Shown: positions 11,816 through 19,186 of the stretch, piece by piece
How positions within the stretch are numbered: the stretch's first letter is position 1
Layout: each line of letters starts with the position of its first letter
Assembly: GCA_900540895.1 (NCBI GenBank)
Contig: UQHV01000029.1
Coordinates: 1 to 19,186, forward strand
Origin: an uncultured Collinsella sp.
Lineage (GTDB): Bacteria > Actinomycetota > Coriobacteriia > Coriobacteriales > Coriobacteriaceae
Reading direction: 5' to 3'
DNA: 19,186 nucleotides
Position numbers and translations under genes: made by a program
The notes under the pieces: generated by a model
What the model saw: only the letters and a program-made list of their open reading frames with translations
What the model was told of the DNA's origin: nothing
The model's database searches: none

Positions 11816-12961
11816 ATGGACCTTGCCGATATTCGCCAGACCATCGATGGCATCGACACCACGCTCCTAAACAGCTTTGTCGAGCGTATGGACATTGCCA
11901 CCGAGGTCGCCAAATCAAAGATCGAGATGGGCAAGGCTGTCTTTGACCCCGCCCGCGAGCGCTCCAAACTCAACAACCTCGCCAGCCGCGCGCCCGAGCG
12001 CTACGAGGCGCAGACCATCACCCTGTTCCGTCTCCTCATGAGCATGAGCAAGGCCGAGCAGCAGCGCTACATCAACGAACTCAAGGGCATCACTGTCTCG
12101 CAAAAGGCCCACGCCACGGCTGCAGCCTCCGACACGCCCTTCCCTCAAACTGCCACCGTCGCTTGCCAGGGCGTTGAGGGCGCTTACAGTCAAATCGCCG
12201 CGTGCAAGCTCTTCGACGTGCCCGACATCGCGTTTTTCGAGACCTTCGAAGGCGTTATGCGCGCTGTGCGCGACGGCTTCTGCGAGTTTGGCGTACTGCC
12301 CATAGAAAACTCCACCGCCGGCTCGGTCAACGCCGTCTACGACCTGCTCGCCCAGTTCGACTTCCACATCGTGCGCTCGCTTCGCCTCAAGATCGACCAC
12401 AACTTGCTCGTCAAGCCCGGCACCAAGCTCGCCGACGTGCGCGAGGTCTACAGCCACGGCCAAGCCATTGCCCAGTGCGCCGGCTTTATCGAGAACCACG
12501 ACCTGCACGCCACCAAGTACCCCAACACCGCCATGTCGGCCGAGATGGTCGCCAGCTCCGAGCGCACCGATGTTGCCGCCATCGCATCGCGCAGCTGCGC
12601 GGCACTCTATGGCCTGGAGGTGCTGGAGCCCAACATCCAGGACTCGGACAACAACTACACGCGCTTTGTCGTCATCAGCCGCGAGCCGCGCGTCTATCCC
12701 GGTGCCAACCGTACCTCGCTCATGATCACCACGGCCAACGAGCCGGGCGCCCTCTATCGCGTGCTCGAGCGCTTCTACGCACTCAACATCAACCTCATCA
12801 AGCTCGAGAGCCGCCCCATCCCCGGTCGCGACTTTGAGTTTATGTTCTACTTTGATCTGGACTGCCCCTTTGGCAGCAAGGCCCTCGACGACCTGCTCGA
12901 TTCCATCGACGACGTGTGCGAGAGCTTTACCTACTTTGGCAGCTACACGGAGGTGCTCTAG
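11816..12961 (+). CDS. pheA: Bifunctional chorismate mutase / prephenate dehydratase (P-protein)
   Basis: 381 aa with AAAGGGG six bases before the ATG. Residues 1-90 are an AroQ-type chorismate mutase (IRQTIDGIDTTLLNSFVERM, then AVFDPARE). Residues about 112-290 are prephenate dehydratase, with QGVEGAYSQIAA at 118-129, LPIENSTAGSV at 161-171 and the key TRF at 282-284. Residues about 300-380 are an ACT domain (NEPGALYRVL, ESRP at 331-334) that in this family binds Phe for feedback control. It makes prephenate and then phenylpyruvate, and also feeds prephenate to TyrA, which has no mutase of its own. Its TAG stop directly abuts the next ATG. Confidence 0.95.
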   Translation: MDLADIRQTIDGIDTTLLNSFVERMDIATEVAKSKIEMGKAVFDPARERSKLNNLASRAPERYEAQTITLFRLLMSMSKAEQQRYINELKGITVSQKAHATAAASDTPFPQTATVACQGVEGAYSQIAACKLFDVPDIAFFETFEGVMRAVRDGFCEFGVLPIENSTAGSVNAVYDLLAQFDFHIVRSLRLKIDHNLLVKPGTKLADVREVYSHGQAIAQCAGFIENHDLHATKYPNTAMSAEMVASSERTDVAAIASRSCAALYGLEVLEPNIQDSDNNYTRFVVISREPRVYPGANRTSLMITTANEPGALYRVLERFYALNINLIKLESRPIPGRDFEFMFYFDLDCPFGSKALDDLLDSIDDVCESFTYFGSYTEVL

Positions 12962-14212
12962 ATGACCGATACCGCCGCAACCTGCCCCTACGGCGTGCTG
13001 GGCCGCGTGCTGGGCCACAGCTACACCCCAACCATCTACAAGGAGCTGGCGGGGCTTGAGTACGTGCGTTTTGAGCGCGAGCCCGAGGACCTCGCGGCCT
13101 TTATGACGGGCAACGAGTGGGAGGGCACCAACGTGACTATCCCTTACAAGCGCGCCGTCATGGAGTACCTGGACGAGCTGAGTCCACTCGCCAAGCGCAT
13201 GGGAAACGTCAACACCATCACGCGCCTGCCCAACGGTCGCCTGCGCGGCGACAACACCGACTACTTTGGTTTTCAGTGCCTGGTCGAGAAGCTGGGCGTA
13301 GAGGTTGCCGGCAAGAAGGTCCTCGTACTTGGCGCCACCGGCGGCGCCGGCACCACGGCAAGCATGGTGCTGGGAGACCTGGGCGCCATCGTTGTGCCCG
13401 TGGGTCGCACGAGCGAGGTCAACTACGGCAACATCGCGCAGCAGTCCGACGCCGCCTTACTCGTCAACTGCACGCCTGCCGGTATGTTCCCCCACTGCCC
13501 CGACGCGCCTTGCACGCTCGAAGGCCTCGATGCACTCGAGGGCGTCATCGACATTGTCTACAACCCCGCCCGCACGGGTCTGATGCTCGAGGCTGAGCGC
13601 CGCGGCATCCCCTGCATCGGCGGCCTGCTGATGCTCGTTGCCCAGGCGGCACAGGCCGTCGAGCGCTATACCGGCCAGGTCACCCCGCGCGAGCGCATCC
13701 TGGACGTAACGGAGCGCTTGTCACGTCGCGAACAGAACATCGCGCTGATCGGCATGCCGGGTTCGGGCAAAACCCGCGTGGGCGAGCAGATCGCAATGCT
13801 GACGGGTCGCGAGCACATCGACCTGGACCGCGCCCTCGAGGAACGCCTCGGCATGCCCTGTGCCGACTATATCATCGAGCGCGGCGAGGCGGCCTTCCGC
13901 GAGCAGGAGACGGCGGCCCTGGCCGACATCTCCAAGCGCAGCGGCCTGGTGCTTTCCACCGGCGGCGGCGTGGTCACGCGTGACGAGAACTATCCGCTGC
14001 TGCACCAGAACAGCCAGATTGTGATGCTCAACCGCAAGCTCGACGAGCTCGCCCACAAGGGCCGCCCCATCACCGCCCGCGATGGCATCGACAAGCTGGC
14101 CGAGCAGCGTATGCCGCGCTACTGCGCCTGGGCCGACTGCATTATCGACTCACGCGACTGCGCCACCAACACCGCCCAAGCCCTCCTCGACACCCTCCCA
14201 CCCGCTCTCTAA
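12962..14212 (+). CDS. aroE-aroK: Shikimate dehydrogenase - shikimate kinase fusion
   Basis: 416 aa, started immediately after the pheA stop with GGAGGTG as ribosome site. Residues 1-245 are shikimate dehydrogenase: SYTP at 20-23 (shikimate contact), NVTIPYK with catalytic K63, GDNTD with D100, and the NADP Rossmann loop GATGGAG at 124-130. Residues about 257-416 are shikimate kinase: Walker A GMPGSGKT at 264-271, DLD at 287-289, STGGGVVTR at 332-340, and the lid GRPIT at 367-371. The chain performs two consecutive steps, dehydroshikimate to shikimate to shikimate 3-phosphate. Both halves keep their catalytic residues, so this is a true fusion and not a decayed pair. Separate aroE and aroK genes are usual in most bacteria. 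Confidence 0.94.
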   Translation: MTDTAATCPYGVLGRVLGHSYTPTIYKELAGLEYVRFEREPEDLAAFMTGNEWEGTNVTIPYKRAVMEYLDELSPLAKRMGNVNTITRLPNGRLRGDNTDYFGFQCLVEKLGVEVAGKKVLVLGATGGAGTTASMVLGDLGAIVVPVGRTSEVNYGNIAQQSDAALLVNCTPAGMFPHCPDAPCTLEGLDALEGVIDIVYNPARTGLMLEAERRGIPCIGGLLMLVAQAAQAVERYTGQVTPRERILDVTERLSRREQNIALIGMPGSGKTRVGEQIAMLTGREHIDLDRALEERLGMPCADYIIERGEAAFREQETAALADISKRSGLVLSTGGGVVTRDENYPLLHQNSQIVMLNRKLDELAHKGRPITARDGIDKLAEQRMPRYCAWADCIIDSRDCATNTAQALLDTLPPAL

Positions 14213-14214
14213 CC

Positions 14215-14255
14215 AAAACCACCACAAAGGGGACAGGCACCTTTGTGGTGGTTTT
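14215..14255. repeat. Perfect 16-bp palindrome between aroE-aroK and aroQ (REP-like)
   Basis: AAAACCACCACAAAGG at 14215-14230 and its exact complement at 14240-14255 flank GGACAGGCA. The right arm ends in TTTT, so it could also act as a terminator or RNA-processing hairpin before aroQ in either direction. The core GGGGACAGGCACC looks like short dispersed palindromes I recall from several bacterial genomes; that resemblance is from memory and is unverified. Confidence 0.75.
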
Positions 14256-14276
14256 CCAACCGCAAAGGAAGCAACC

Positions 14277-14714
14277 ATGAAAGCACTCGTCATCAACGGC
14301 CCCAACCTCAACATGCTCGGCATTCGCGAGCCAGGCATCTACGGCAGCGACAACTACGATCGCTTAGTGCAGATCTGCCAGGAAGCGGGTGCCGCACAGG
14401 GCTTCGACGAGGTCGAGGTCTTCCAGTCTAACCACGAGGGCAGCATCGTCGACAAGATCCAGGAGGCTTACGGAAAGGTCGACGGCATCGTCATCAACCC
14501 GGCCGCCTACACGCACACAAGCGTGGCCATCCTGGACGCGCTCAAAGCCGTCGCCATCCCGGCTGTGGAGGTCCACATTAGCGCAGTCGAGACCCGCGAA
14601 GACTTCCGCCAGGTGAGCTACGCCCGTCTGGCCTGCTTCGCCGCCATCACCGGAGAGGGCCTGAAGGGCTACGCCCACGCGTTGGAGCTGCTGAAAGAGC
14701 ATCTCGAAAAGTAA
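14277..14714 (+). CDS. aroQ: 3-dehydroquinate dehydratase, type II
   Basis: 145 aa from ATG 14277 behind AAAGGAAG; the frame is open upstream through the palindrome but that part is not protein-like. It dehydrates 3-dehydroquinate to 3-dehydroshikimate (step three) by the trans mechanism of type II enzymes, which form dodecamers. Motifs: NGPNLNMLGIREPGIYG at 7-23 with R17 and catalytic Y22, INPAAYTHTS at 73-82 with N74 and H80, and VEVHIS at 97-102 with E98 and H100. It is the last gene of the operon and the only one separated from the rest by a strong hairpin, so its expression may differ from the others. Confidence 0.95.
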   Translation: MKALVINGPNLNMLGIREPGIYGSDNYDRLVQICQEAGAAQGFDEVEVFQSNHEGSIVDKIQEAYGKVDGIVINPAAYTHTSVAILDALKAVAIPAVEVHISAVETREDFRQVSYARLACFAAITGEGLKGYAHALELLKEHLEK

Positions 14715-14776
14715 AATGCCAACCCCAACAAACAGCAGCGGCTTGCTCGCGCTCGGCTCCAGCAACACACAAGATG

Positions 14777-14809
14777 AAAAAAGCCCAGACCACCAAGCGG
14801 TCTGGGCTT
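14777..14809. terminator. Bidirectional terminator between aroQ and tRNA-Arg(TCT)
   Basis: AAGCCCAGACC (14781-14791) and GGTCTGGGCTT (14799-14809) form a perfect 11-bp stem with a seven-base loop. An A-tract (14777-14782) gives a strong U-tract for leftward transcripts of the tRNA gene; the rightward side has CTTAATAAA, a weaker stop for the aromatic operon. Confidence 0.85.
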
Positions 14810-14818
14810 AATAAACGA

Positions 14819-14895
14819 TGGTGCTCCATGGCGGATTCGAACCGTCGACCTTGGGATTAGAAGTCCCCTGCTCTATCCAACTGAGCTAATGGAGC
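14819..14895 (-). tRNA. tRNA-Arg (anticodon TCT)
   Basis: A 77-base cloverleaf with encoded CCA: acceptor GCTCCAT/ATGGAGC, D stem GCTC/GAGC, anticodon loop CTTCTAA (anticodon TCT, reads AGA and AGG), T loop TTCGAAT. There are single mismatches at the outer anticodon-stem pair (27-43) and inside the T stem (50-64). It is transcribed leftward into the terminator at 14777-14809. Confidence 0.93.
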
Positions 14896-14949
14896 AAATA
14901 ACCGCACGCCCAAGCACGCGCACGCGTGCCAGGCGCTAGTAATTATAAC

Positions 14950-15717
14950 CTAGTTGAACTGCTCGCGGTACGCCTTGCAGACCTCATCAACCGGGCCGTC
15001 CATGCGAAGGTCGCCCTTCTCAATCCAAACGGCGCGCTGGCAGATGCGCTCAACCTGCTCCATGGAGTGCGAAACGAACAGAACCGTCACGTCGCCGCTC
15101 TGGATAAAGTGCTGAATACGCGCCTCGCACTTTTGCTGGAAGAACACATCGCCGACGGACAGCGTCTCGTCAACGATCAGAATATCGGGCTCGGTGATCG
15201 TCGCGATTGCAAAGGCAATACGCGCCACCATGCCCGAGGAGAAGTTCTTAAGCGGCATGTCGACAAAGTTCTGCAGCTCAGCGAACTCGATAATGCCGTC
15301 AAAGTTGGCGTCGATGAACTCCTTAGTGTAGCCGAGCAGGGCACCGTTCAGATAGATGTTCTCGCGGGCGGTCAGCTCGGGGTCAAAGCCGGCACCAAGC
15401 TCAATCAGCGGCGCGATGTTACCGTGCACCTTAACGCTGCCCTCACTGGGCTCAAGCACGCCAGCGATGATCTTGAGCATCGTAGACTTGCCGGAACCAT
15501 TGGTGCCGACCAGACCCACAACTTCGCCGCGATGAATATCGAACGAGATGTGCTTAAGCGCCCGAAACTCCTCAAAGAACAGCTCGTGCTTGGCAAGCTT
15601 AATGAAGTACTCCTTGAGGTTGGTCAGCGACTCAGACGCCATGTTAAAGATCATGGTGACGTCGTCGACCTCGACAGCCAGAGGCTGCTCGCTGTAATCA
15701 ACAACAGATTCAGTCAT
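14950..15717 (-). CDS. Polysaccharide/teichoic-acid ABC exporter, ATPase subunit
   Basis: 255 aa from ATG 15717, seven bases after AAGGAG (a GTG at 15720 is an alternative). It powers export of a surface polysaccharide or teichoic acid with the permease encoded just upstream. Walker A GTNGSGKST at 71-79, signature FSSGM at 159-163 in place of LSGGQ, Walker B ILIVDE at 179-184 and H-loop His H217 are all present. The FSSGM signature and the VGDVFFQQKC segment are typical of the Wzt/TagH/RfbE subfamily. It lacks the extra C-terminal sugar-binding domain of some Wzt proteins. The 11-base gap to the permease indicates one operon. Confidence 0.9.
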   Translation of the reverse strand: MTESVVDYSEQPLAVEVDDVTMIFNMASESLTNLKEYFIKLAKHELFFEEFRALKHISFDIHRGEVVGLVGTNGSGKSTMLKIIAGVLEPSEGSVKVHGNIAPLIELGAGFDPELTARENIYLNGALLGYTKEFIDANFDGIIEFAELQNFVDMPLKNFSSGMVARIAFAIATITEPDILIVDETLSVGDVFFQQKCEARIQHFIQSGDVTVLFVSHSMEQVERICQRAVWIEKGDLRMDGPVDEVCKAYREQFN

Positions 15718-15728
15718 CACAGCACTCC

Positions 15729-16574
15729 TTAGATGTAGAGGATGAACTTGCGCTCGGACTTATGGAACACGGTGTGGCCAATAACAAGCGCAAGAACCGC
15801 CCAAGCAACGCACATACCAAACGTCATAAGCGAGGGCGTAGTCTGGAACAGGAAGATATCGCGCATAAACTGCAGGTAGTTATACATGGGGTTCGCATAG
15901 ACCAGAATGCGCACGAGATGCGGCATTTGCGCAACGAAGTCGGTCGTCCAGAAAATAGGCGTGATGTAAGTCCACGCCGTAATGACGACGCTCCACAGAT
16001 GCATGACATCGCGGAAGAAGACCGTGAGGGCGGAGAGCATCATGCCCAGGCCCATGCAGAAGCACATAAGCAGCAGTAGGCAGACAGGCAGCAGAATAAG
16101 GTGCCAAGAAGGCATAACACGGAACCACAGCATAACAATAGCTACGGCGACCAGAGAGAAGGCAAAGTTAACCAGCGAGAAGAGCACCTTCTGCACCGGG
16201 AAGACCCAGCGGTGCACCTTAACCTTCTTGAGCAGCGGGGCAGCACCCACGATCGACGTCAGAGCCTGGTTCGTAGACTCGGACATGACGGCAAAGGTGA
16301 CGTTACCCACGATCAAATACAGCGGGTACATCTCGGGCGTAATCGAGCCATTGCGGCCCTGGGCAAAAATCGTCGAGAACACGATGGCCATGACAATCAT
16401 CATCAGCAACGGATTGAGCACCGACCATGCGACGCCCAGAACGCTACGGCGATACTTGATCTTAAAATCCTTGGTAACCAGCTGACGAAGGATAAACGCG
16501 TCCTTCTCAAATTCGTTCTTAGCAAACGTCGCAGGCAGACTGCGAGTTTCTTGTTGCTTTGTCTGATCCGACAC
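15729..16574 (-). CDS. Polysaccharide/teichoic-acid ABC exporter, permease subunit
   Basis: 281 aa from GTG 16574, eight bases after AAAGGAG; the frame is open 21 codons further but with no ribosome site. This is an ABC-2 type membrane protein. A cytoplasmic N-terminus with FILRQLVTKDFKIKYRRSVL, the conserved coupling region of Wzm/TagG proteins, is followed by about six hydrophobic segments (for example VAWSVLNPLLMMIVMAIVF and LILLPVCLLLLMCFCMGLGM). The motif FFRDVMHLW is also typical. It should export a lipid-linked glycan across the membrane with the ATPase encoded next. The glycan cannot be named. It is transcribed away from the glycosyltransferase gene at 16735. Confidence 0.9.
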   Translation of the reverse strand: MSDQTKQQETRSLPATFAKNEFEKDAFILRQLVTKDFKIKYRRSVLGVAWSVLNPLLMMIVMAIVFSTIFAQGRNGSITPEMYPLYLIVGNVTFAVMSESTNQALTSIVGAAPLLKKVKVHRWVFPVQKVLFSLVNFAFSLVAVAIVMLWFRVMPSWHLILLPVCLLLLMCFCMGLGMMLSALTVFFRDVMHLWSVVITAWTYITPIFWTTDFVAQMPHLVRILVYANPMYNYLQFMRDIFLFQTTPSLMTFGMCVAWAVLALVIGHTVFHKSERKFILYI

Positions 16575-16613
16575 GGATGCAACTCCTTTACTCGTAATCG
16601 TTGACAAACGAAC

Positions 16614-16704
16614 AGTATAGACCCGACGGCCCTGCAAACGATTCGCGCAACAAAACTGGAGAACTAACCCACATCTAAGGATGACAAGTCCAAACGGCTA
16701 TACT
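16614..16704. promoter_or_regulatory. Divergent -10 boxes for the exporter and glycosyltransferase genes
   Basis: A leftward TATACT at 16619-16614, 40 bases before the permease start, and a rightward TATACT at 16699-16704, 30 bases before the glycosyltransferase start. Neither has a convincing -35 at 16-18 bases, so both are weak calls based on the -10 and position. Confidence 0.35.
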
Positions 16705-16734
16705 TTCAAGGATTGAATGTGTAAGGAGCATTGA

Positions 16735-17706
16735 GTGAATTCTGAATCCATCGCCGTCATCATCCCCTGCTACAACGAAGCGCTCACAATCGGTAAGGTC
16801 GTCGACGACTTTCACCGCGAGCTTCCGCAGGCTACGGTCTATGTCTATGACAACAACTCGTCGGACGATACCTCACGCATCGCCACCGAACACGGAGCCA
16901 CGGTGCGCTTTGAGCCCCGTCAGGGAAAGGGCAACGTGTGCCGCCAGATGTTTCGCGACATCGACGCCGATTGCTACCTGATGGTCGACGGAGACGACAC
17001 CTACCCCGCCGAGGCGGCCAAAGCCCTCTGCGAGCCTATCCTCAACGGCACGGCCGATATGACCGTAGGCGACCGCCTTTCCAACGGCACCTATGCCGAG
17101 GAGAACAAGCGTGCCTTCCACGGCTTTGGCAACAATCTGGTCCGCGCCATGATCAAGTGGATCTATGGCTACAGCTTCGATGACGTCATGACCGGCTACC
17201 GTGCCATGAGCCGCCCGTTCGTTAAAACCTTCCCTGTGCTTTCCGAGGGCTTCCAGATCGAAACCGAGCTCTCGATCCACGCCGTCGACCACCGCTGGCG
17301 CATCAAAGATGTGCCCATCGAGTACCGCGACCGTCCGGAAGGTTCCGAGTCCAAGCTCAATACCGTGAGCGACGGCATTAAAGTCGTTGCGATGATCGGC
17401 ACGCTGTTCAAGGACTGCCGCCCGCTGAAGTTCTTCAGCCTCGTTGCGCTTCTGTTCGCGGTATTCGGCCTCGCCCTGGGCATGCCCATCGTTGTCGAAT
17501 ATTTCCAGACCGGCCTCGTCCCGCGCTTCCCCACCGCCATGCTCGCCGCGTCGTTTATGTTCCTGTGCGGCCTGAGCCTTGCAACCGGATTCATCCTCGA
17601 TTCCGTGGCAAAGGTCGAAAAAAAGCAGTGGGAGGTCAACGTGTACAGCAAATACGCCTACGACGACCAGCCTGGCAGGTCCGCCACCACGCCAAGCGAG
17701 AGGTAG
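16735..17706 (+). CDS. GT2 family glycosyltransferase with two C-terminal membrane helices
   Basis: 323 aa from GTG 16735, six bases after AAGGAG. Residues 5-225 form a GT-A fold: VIIPCYNEALTIGKVV at 8-23, DNNSSDDT at 39-46, the RQGKGNV loop at 62-68, and the metal motif DGDD at 85-88. GYRAMSRPFV and FQIETELS are typical of dolichyl- or undecaprenyl-phosphate sugar transferases. Two hydrophobic segments at about 233-255 and 267-289 anchor it in the membrane, as in GtrB/ArnC-like enzymes. It probably loads a sugar onto undecaprenyl phosphate for surface glycan building; the donor is unknown. It diverges from the exporter genes, which fits a shared cell-envelope role. Confidence 0.88.
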   Translation: MNSESIAVIIPCYNEALTIGKVVDDFHRELPQATVYVYDNNSSDDTSRIATEHGATVRFEPRQGKGNVCRQMFRDIDADCYLMVDGDDTYPAEAAKALCEPILNGTADMTVGDRLSNGTYAEENKRAFHGFGNNLVRAMIKWIYGYSFDDVMTGYRAMSRPFVKTFPVLSEGFQIETELSIHAVDHRWRIKDVPIEYRDRPEGSESKLNTVSDGIKVVAMIGTLFKDCRPLKFFSLVALLFAVFGLALGMPIVVEYFQTGLVPRFPTAMLAASFMFLCGLSLATGFILDSVAKVEKKQWEVNVYSKYAYDDQPGRSATTPSER

Positions 17707-17756
17707 ATCTTCCGCAAAATACTATTGGCACCACTGCGTAGATAGCCACCAACAAG

Positions 17757-17786
17757 AAAAGCCGCCGTTAACAAGCGGCGGCTTTT
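17757..17786. terminator. Bidirectional terminator between the convergent glycosyltransferase and rml genes
   Basis: AAAAGCCGCCG (17757-17767) and CGGCGGCTTTT (17776-17786) form an 11-bp perfect stem with an eight-base loop. T-tracts result in both directions. It lies between convergent genes (stops at 17706 and 17809), as expected for a shared terminator. Confidence 0.88.
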
Positions 17787-17808
17787 GCTCTCGAAAAGTT
17801 AATAGCGG

Positions 17809-19186
17809 CTAGAGCGTCTTGAGGTACTCCCCCAGCTCTTCCTCCCAGTCGGGCATGTGGAACCCGACCGACTCGAGCCTGGACAGGTCGAGCGCGGAGT
17901 GGACCGGGCGCGGGGCGATGGGGCCCGCGGCGTTCGCGTAGTAGTCGGCGGTCGATACCGGCACGACCCTGTCGCCGTTGCCGTTGGCGGCCTCGAAGAC
18001 GGCGCGGGCGATGTCGGCCCAGGACTTGACGGCGCCGGAGCCCGTGCAGTCGTAGGTGCCGTAGGGGGCGTGCGTCCCCAGCACGTGGAAGATGGCCTCG
18101 GCCATGTCGCGCGTGAAGGTCAGGCGGCCCAGCTGGTCGTCCACGACCGTGACCTGCGTGAGCCCGTCCTCCGGGTCGGCGACGCGGTCGGAGAGCGCCT
18201 TCATCGTCTTCACGAAGTTGTGTCCCTCGCCGATGACCCAGGAGCTGCGCATGATGTAGTGGCGCGGGCAGCCGGCCACGGCGATGTCGCCGGCCGCCTT
18301 GGTCTGGCCGTAGACGGAAAGCGGGCTGAGGGGCTCGTCCTCGGTATGGACCTCGGCGGTGCCGTCGAAGACGTAGTCGCTGGACACGTGCACGAGCGTG
18401 ATCCCGTGCCCGGCGCAGGTGCGGGCGAGGAGGGCGGGGCCGGTCGCGTTGGCCTTCCAGGCGATGACACGGCCCTCGGGGGTCTCCGCCCTGTCCACGG
18501 CGGTGTAGGCGCCGCAGTTGATCACGGTGCCGTAGAGCGACCAGTCGTACTGCGTATAGGCCGCCGGGTCGGACATGTCGAAGGTGTCGATGTCGCAGAA
18601 GTCGAAGTCCTTGGCGACGCCGCGCTCCTCCGCCAGCGCGCGGACCGCATGGCCCAACTGGCCGTTGCAGCCGATAACGAGGGTGCGCTTCGGCGCCATG
18701 GGGACGACGTCCTTGAGGTACGGGTGGTTGAGGTCGGCCTCGGATACGGTGGCCTCGTCGAGGGGGATCGGCCACTCGATGGCGAGCTCGGGGTCGGCGA
18801 GGTTCACGAAGGTGTAGGTCCTCTTGAGCTCGAGCGACCAGTGGGCGTCCACCAGGTAGGTGTAGGCGGTGCCGTCCTCCAGGGCCTGGAAGGAGTTGCC
18901 CACGCCGCGCGGGACGTAGATGGCGCTGGACGGGTCGAGCGTGCAGGTAAACACCTTGCCGAAGGTCTCGCTGCCCTCGCGCAGGTCCACCCAGGCGCCG
19001 AAGACGCTGCCGCGGGCCACGGAGATGAACTTGTCCCAGGGCTCGGCGTGGATGCCGCGGGTGACGCCGCGGCTGTCGTTGTAGGAGATGTTGTTCTGGA
19101 CGACGCGGAGGTCCGGGATGCCCAGGGCGCACATCTTGGCGCGCTGCCAGTTCTCCTTGAACCAGCCGCGCGAGTCGCCGTGGACG
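17809..19186 (-). CDS. rmlC-rmlD: Bifunctional dTDP-4-dehydrorhamnose 3,5-epimerase / reductase (5' end beyond window)
   Basis: The frame is open to the right edge (459 codons in view), so the start is missing; ATG 19134 is internal because the upstream codons DSRGWFKENWQ are also conserved. The N-terminal part is an RmlC-like cupin (VQNNISYNDSRGVTRGIHAE, then YVPRGVGNSFQAL). The rest is RmlD: NAD(P) loop GCNGQLGHAV, GAYTAVDRAE, SSDYVFDG, catalytic YGQTK, and RSSWVIGEGHNFV. The two domains catalyse the last two steps to dTDP-L-rhamnose. Coding is more GC-rich than the exporter genes to the left. Such fusions are known in actinobacteria. The first two rhamnose genes (rmlA, rmlB) may lie beyond the window. 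Confidence 0.9.
   Translation of the reverse strand, partial: VHGDSRGWFKENWQRAKMCALGIPDLRVVQNNISYNDSRGVTRGIHAEPWDKFISVARGSVFGAWVDLREGSETFGKVFTCTLDPSSAIYVPRGVGNSFQALEDGTAYTYLVDAHWSLELKRTYTFVNLADPELAIEWPIPLDEATVSEADLNHPYLKDVVPMAPKRTLVIGCNGQLGHAVRALAEERGVAKDFDFCDIDTFDMSDPAAYTQYDWSLYGTVINCGAYTAVDRAETPEGRVIAWKANATGPALLARTCAGHGITLVHVSSDYVFDGTAEVHTEDEPLSPLSVYGQTKAAGDIAVAGCPRHYIMRSSWVIGEGHNFVKTMKALSDRVADPEDGLTQVTVVDDQLGRLTFTRDMAEAIFHVLGTHAPYGTYDCTGSGAVKSWADIARAVFEAANGNGDRVVPVSTADYYANAAGPIAPRPVHSALDLSRLESVGFHMPDWEEELGEYLKTL

Noticed and set aside
1..19186. CRISPR arrays, insertion sequences, toxin-antitoxin pairs and known defence systems
   Set aside because: No regularly spaced repeats, transposase motifs or recognisable defence domains were seen; the small HTH proteins lack toxin partners next to them.

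Overview
The window looks like a high-GC Gram-positive gut actinobacterium, most likely a Coriobacteriia member such as Collinsella. This is an inference from the GC-rich coding style, strong AGGAGG-type ribosome sites, the fused AroE-AroK and RmlC-RmlD proteins and the compact aromatic operon; no species-level claim is possible from sequence alone. The junction between a prophage or similar element (left) and host chromosome (right) falls at about 5986-6062, inside a tRNA-Arg gene.

Left part, 1-6051, mobile element. A leftward operon (genes ending at 2917 and reading down to position 1) begins with a small XRE regulator. It continues through two small DNA-binding or unknown proteins, a membrane protein, a conserved small phage protein, a PD-(D/E)XK-type nuclease, two tiny unknown proteins and a DUF1351 protein cut by the window edge. 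Most of these genes overlap by 1-8 bases. A rightward lysogeny-like module (3083-6051) diverges from it. It holds an array of XRE helix-turn-helix regulators (four expressed proteins, one of them with two HTH domains, plus two decayed remnants) and a 486-aa large serine recombinase. Two face-to-face sigma-70-type promoters with shared GTACTA elements lie between the two operons at 2951-3033 and look like the lysis/lysogeny switch. The recombinase reading frame runs through the terminator of the tRNA-Arg(CCG) gene and into the tRNA itself on the opposite strand.

Centre, 6267-14714, host aromatic operon. aroF (DAHP synthase), tyrA, aroB, aroA, aroC, pheA, an aroE-aroK fusion and aroQ lie in one direction with short gaps or overlaps. 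Together they encode all seven shikimate-pathway reactions and both prephenate branches; only the final aminotransferase is absent. A terminator-like hairpin overlaps a 20-codon reading frame just upstream and may attenuate the operon. A perfect 16-bp palindrome lies between aroE-aroK and aroQ.

Right part, 14777-19186. A two-way terminator and a tRNA-Arg(TCT) gene are followed by a polysaccharide-export ABC transporter (permease plus ATPase, leftward), a divergent GT2 glycosyltransferase with two C-terminal membrane helices, a two-way terminator, and a leftward RmlC-RmlD fusion cut by the right edge. Together these suggest a cell-surface, possibly rhamnose-containing, glycan locus.

No stretch over 300 bases lacks a gene. 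The longest gaps are 2918-3082 (switch promoters), 6063-6266 (tRNA promoter, leader and hairpin) and 16575-16734 (divergent promoters). No CRISPR array, insertion sequence or rRNA was seen.
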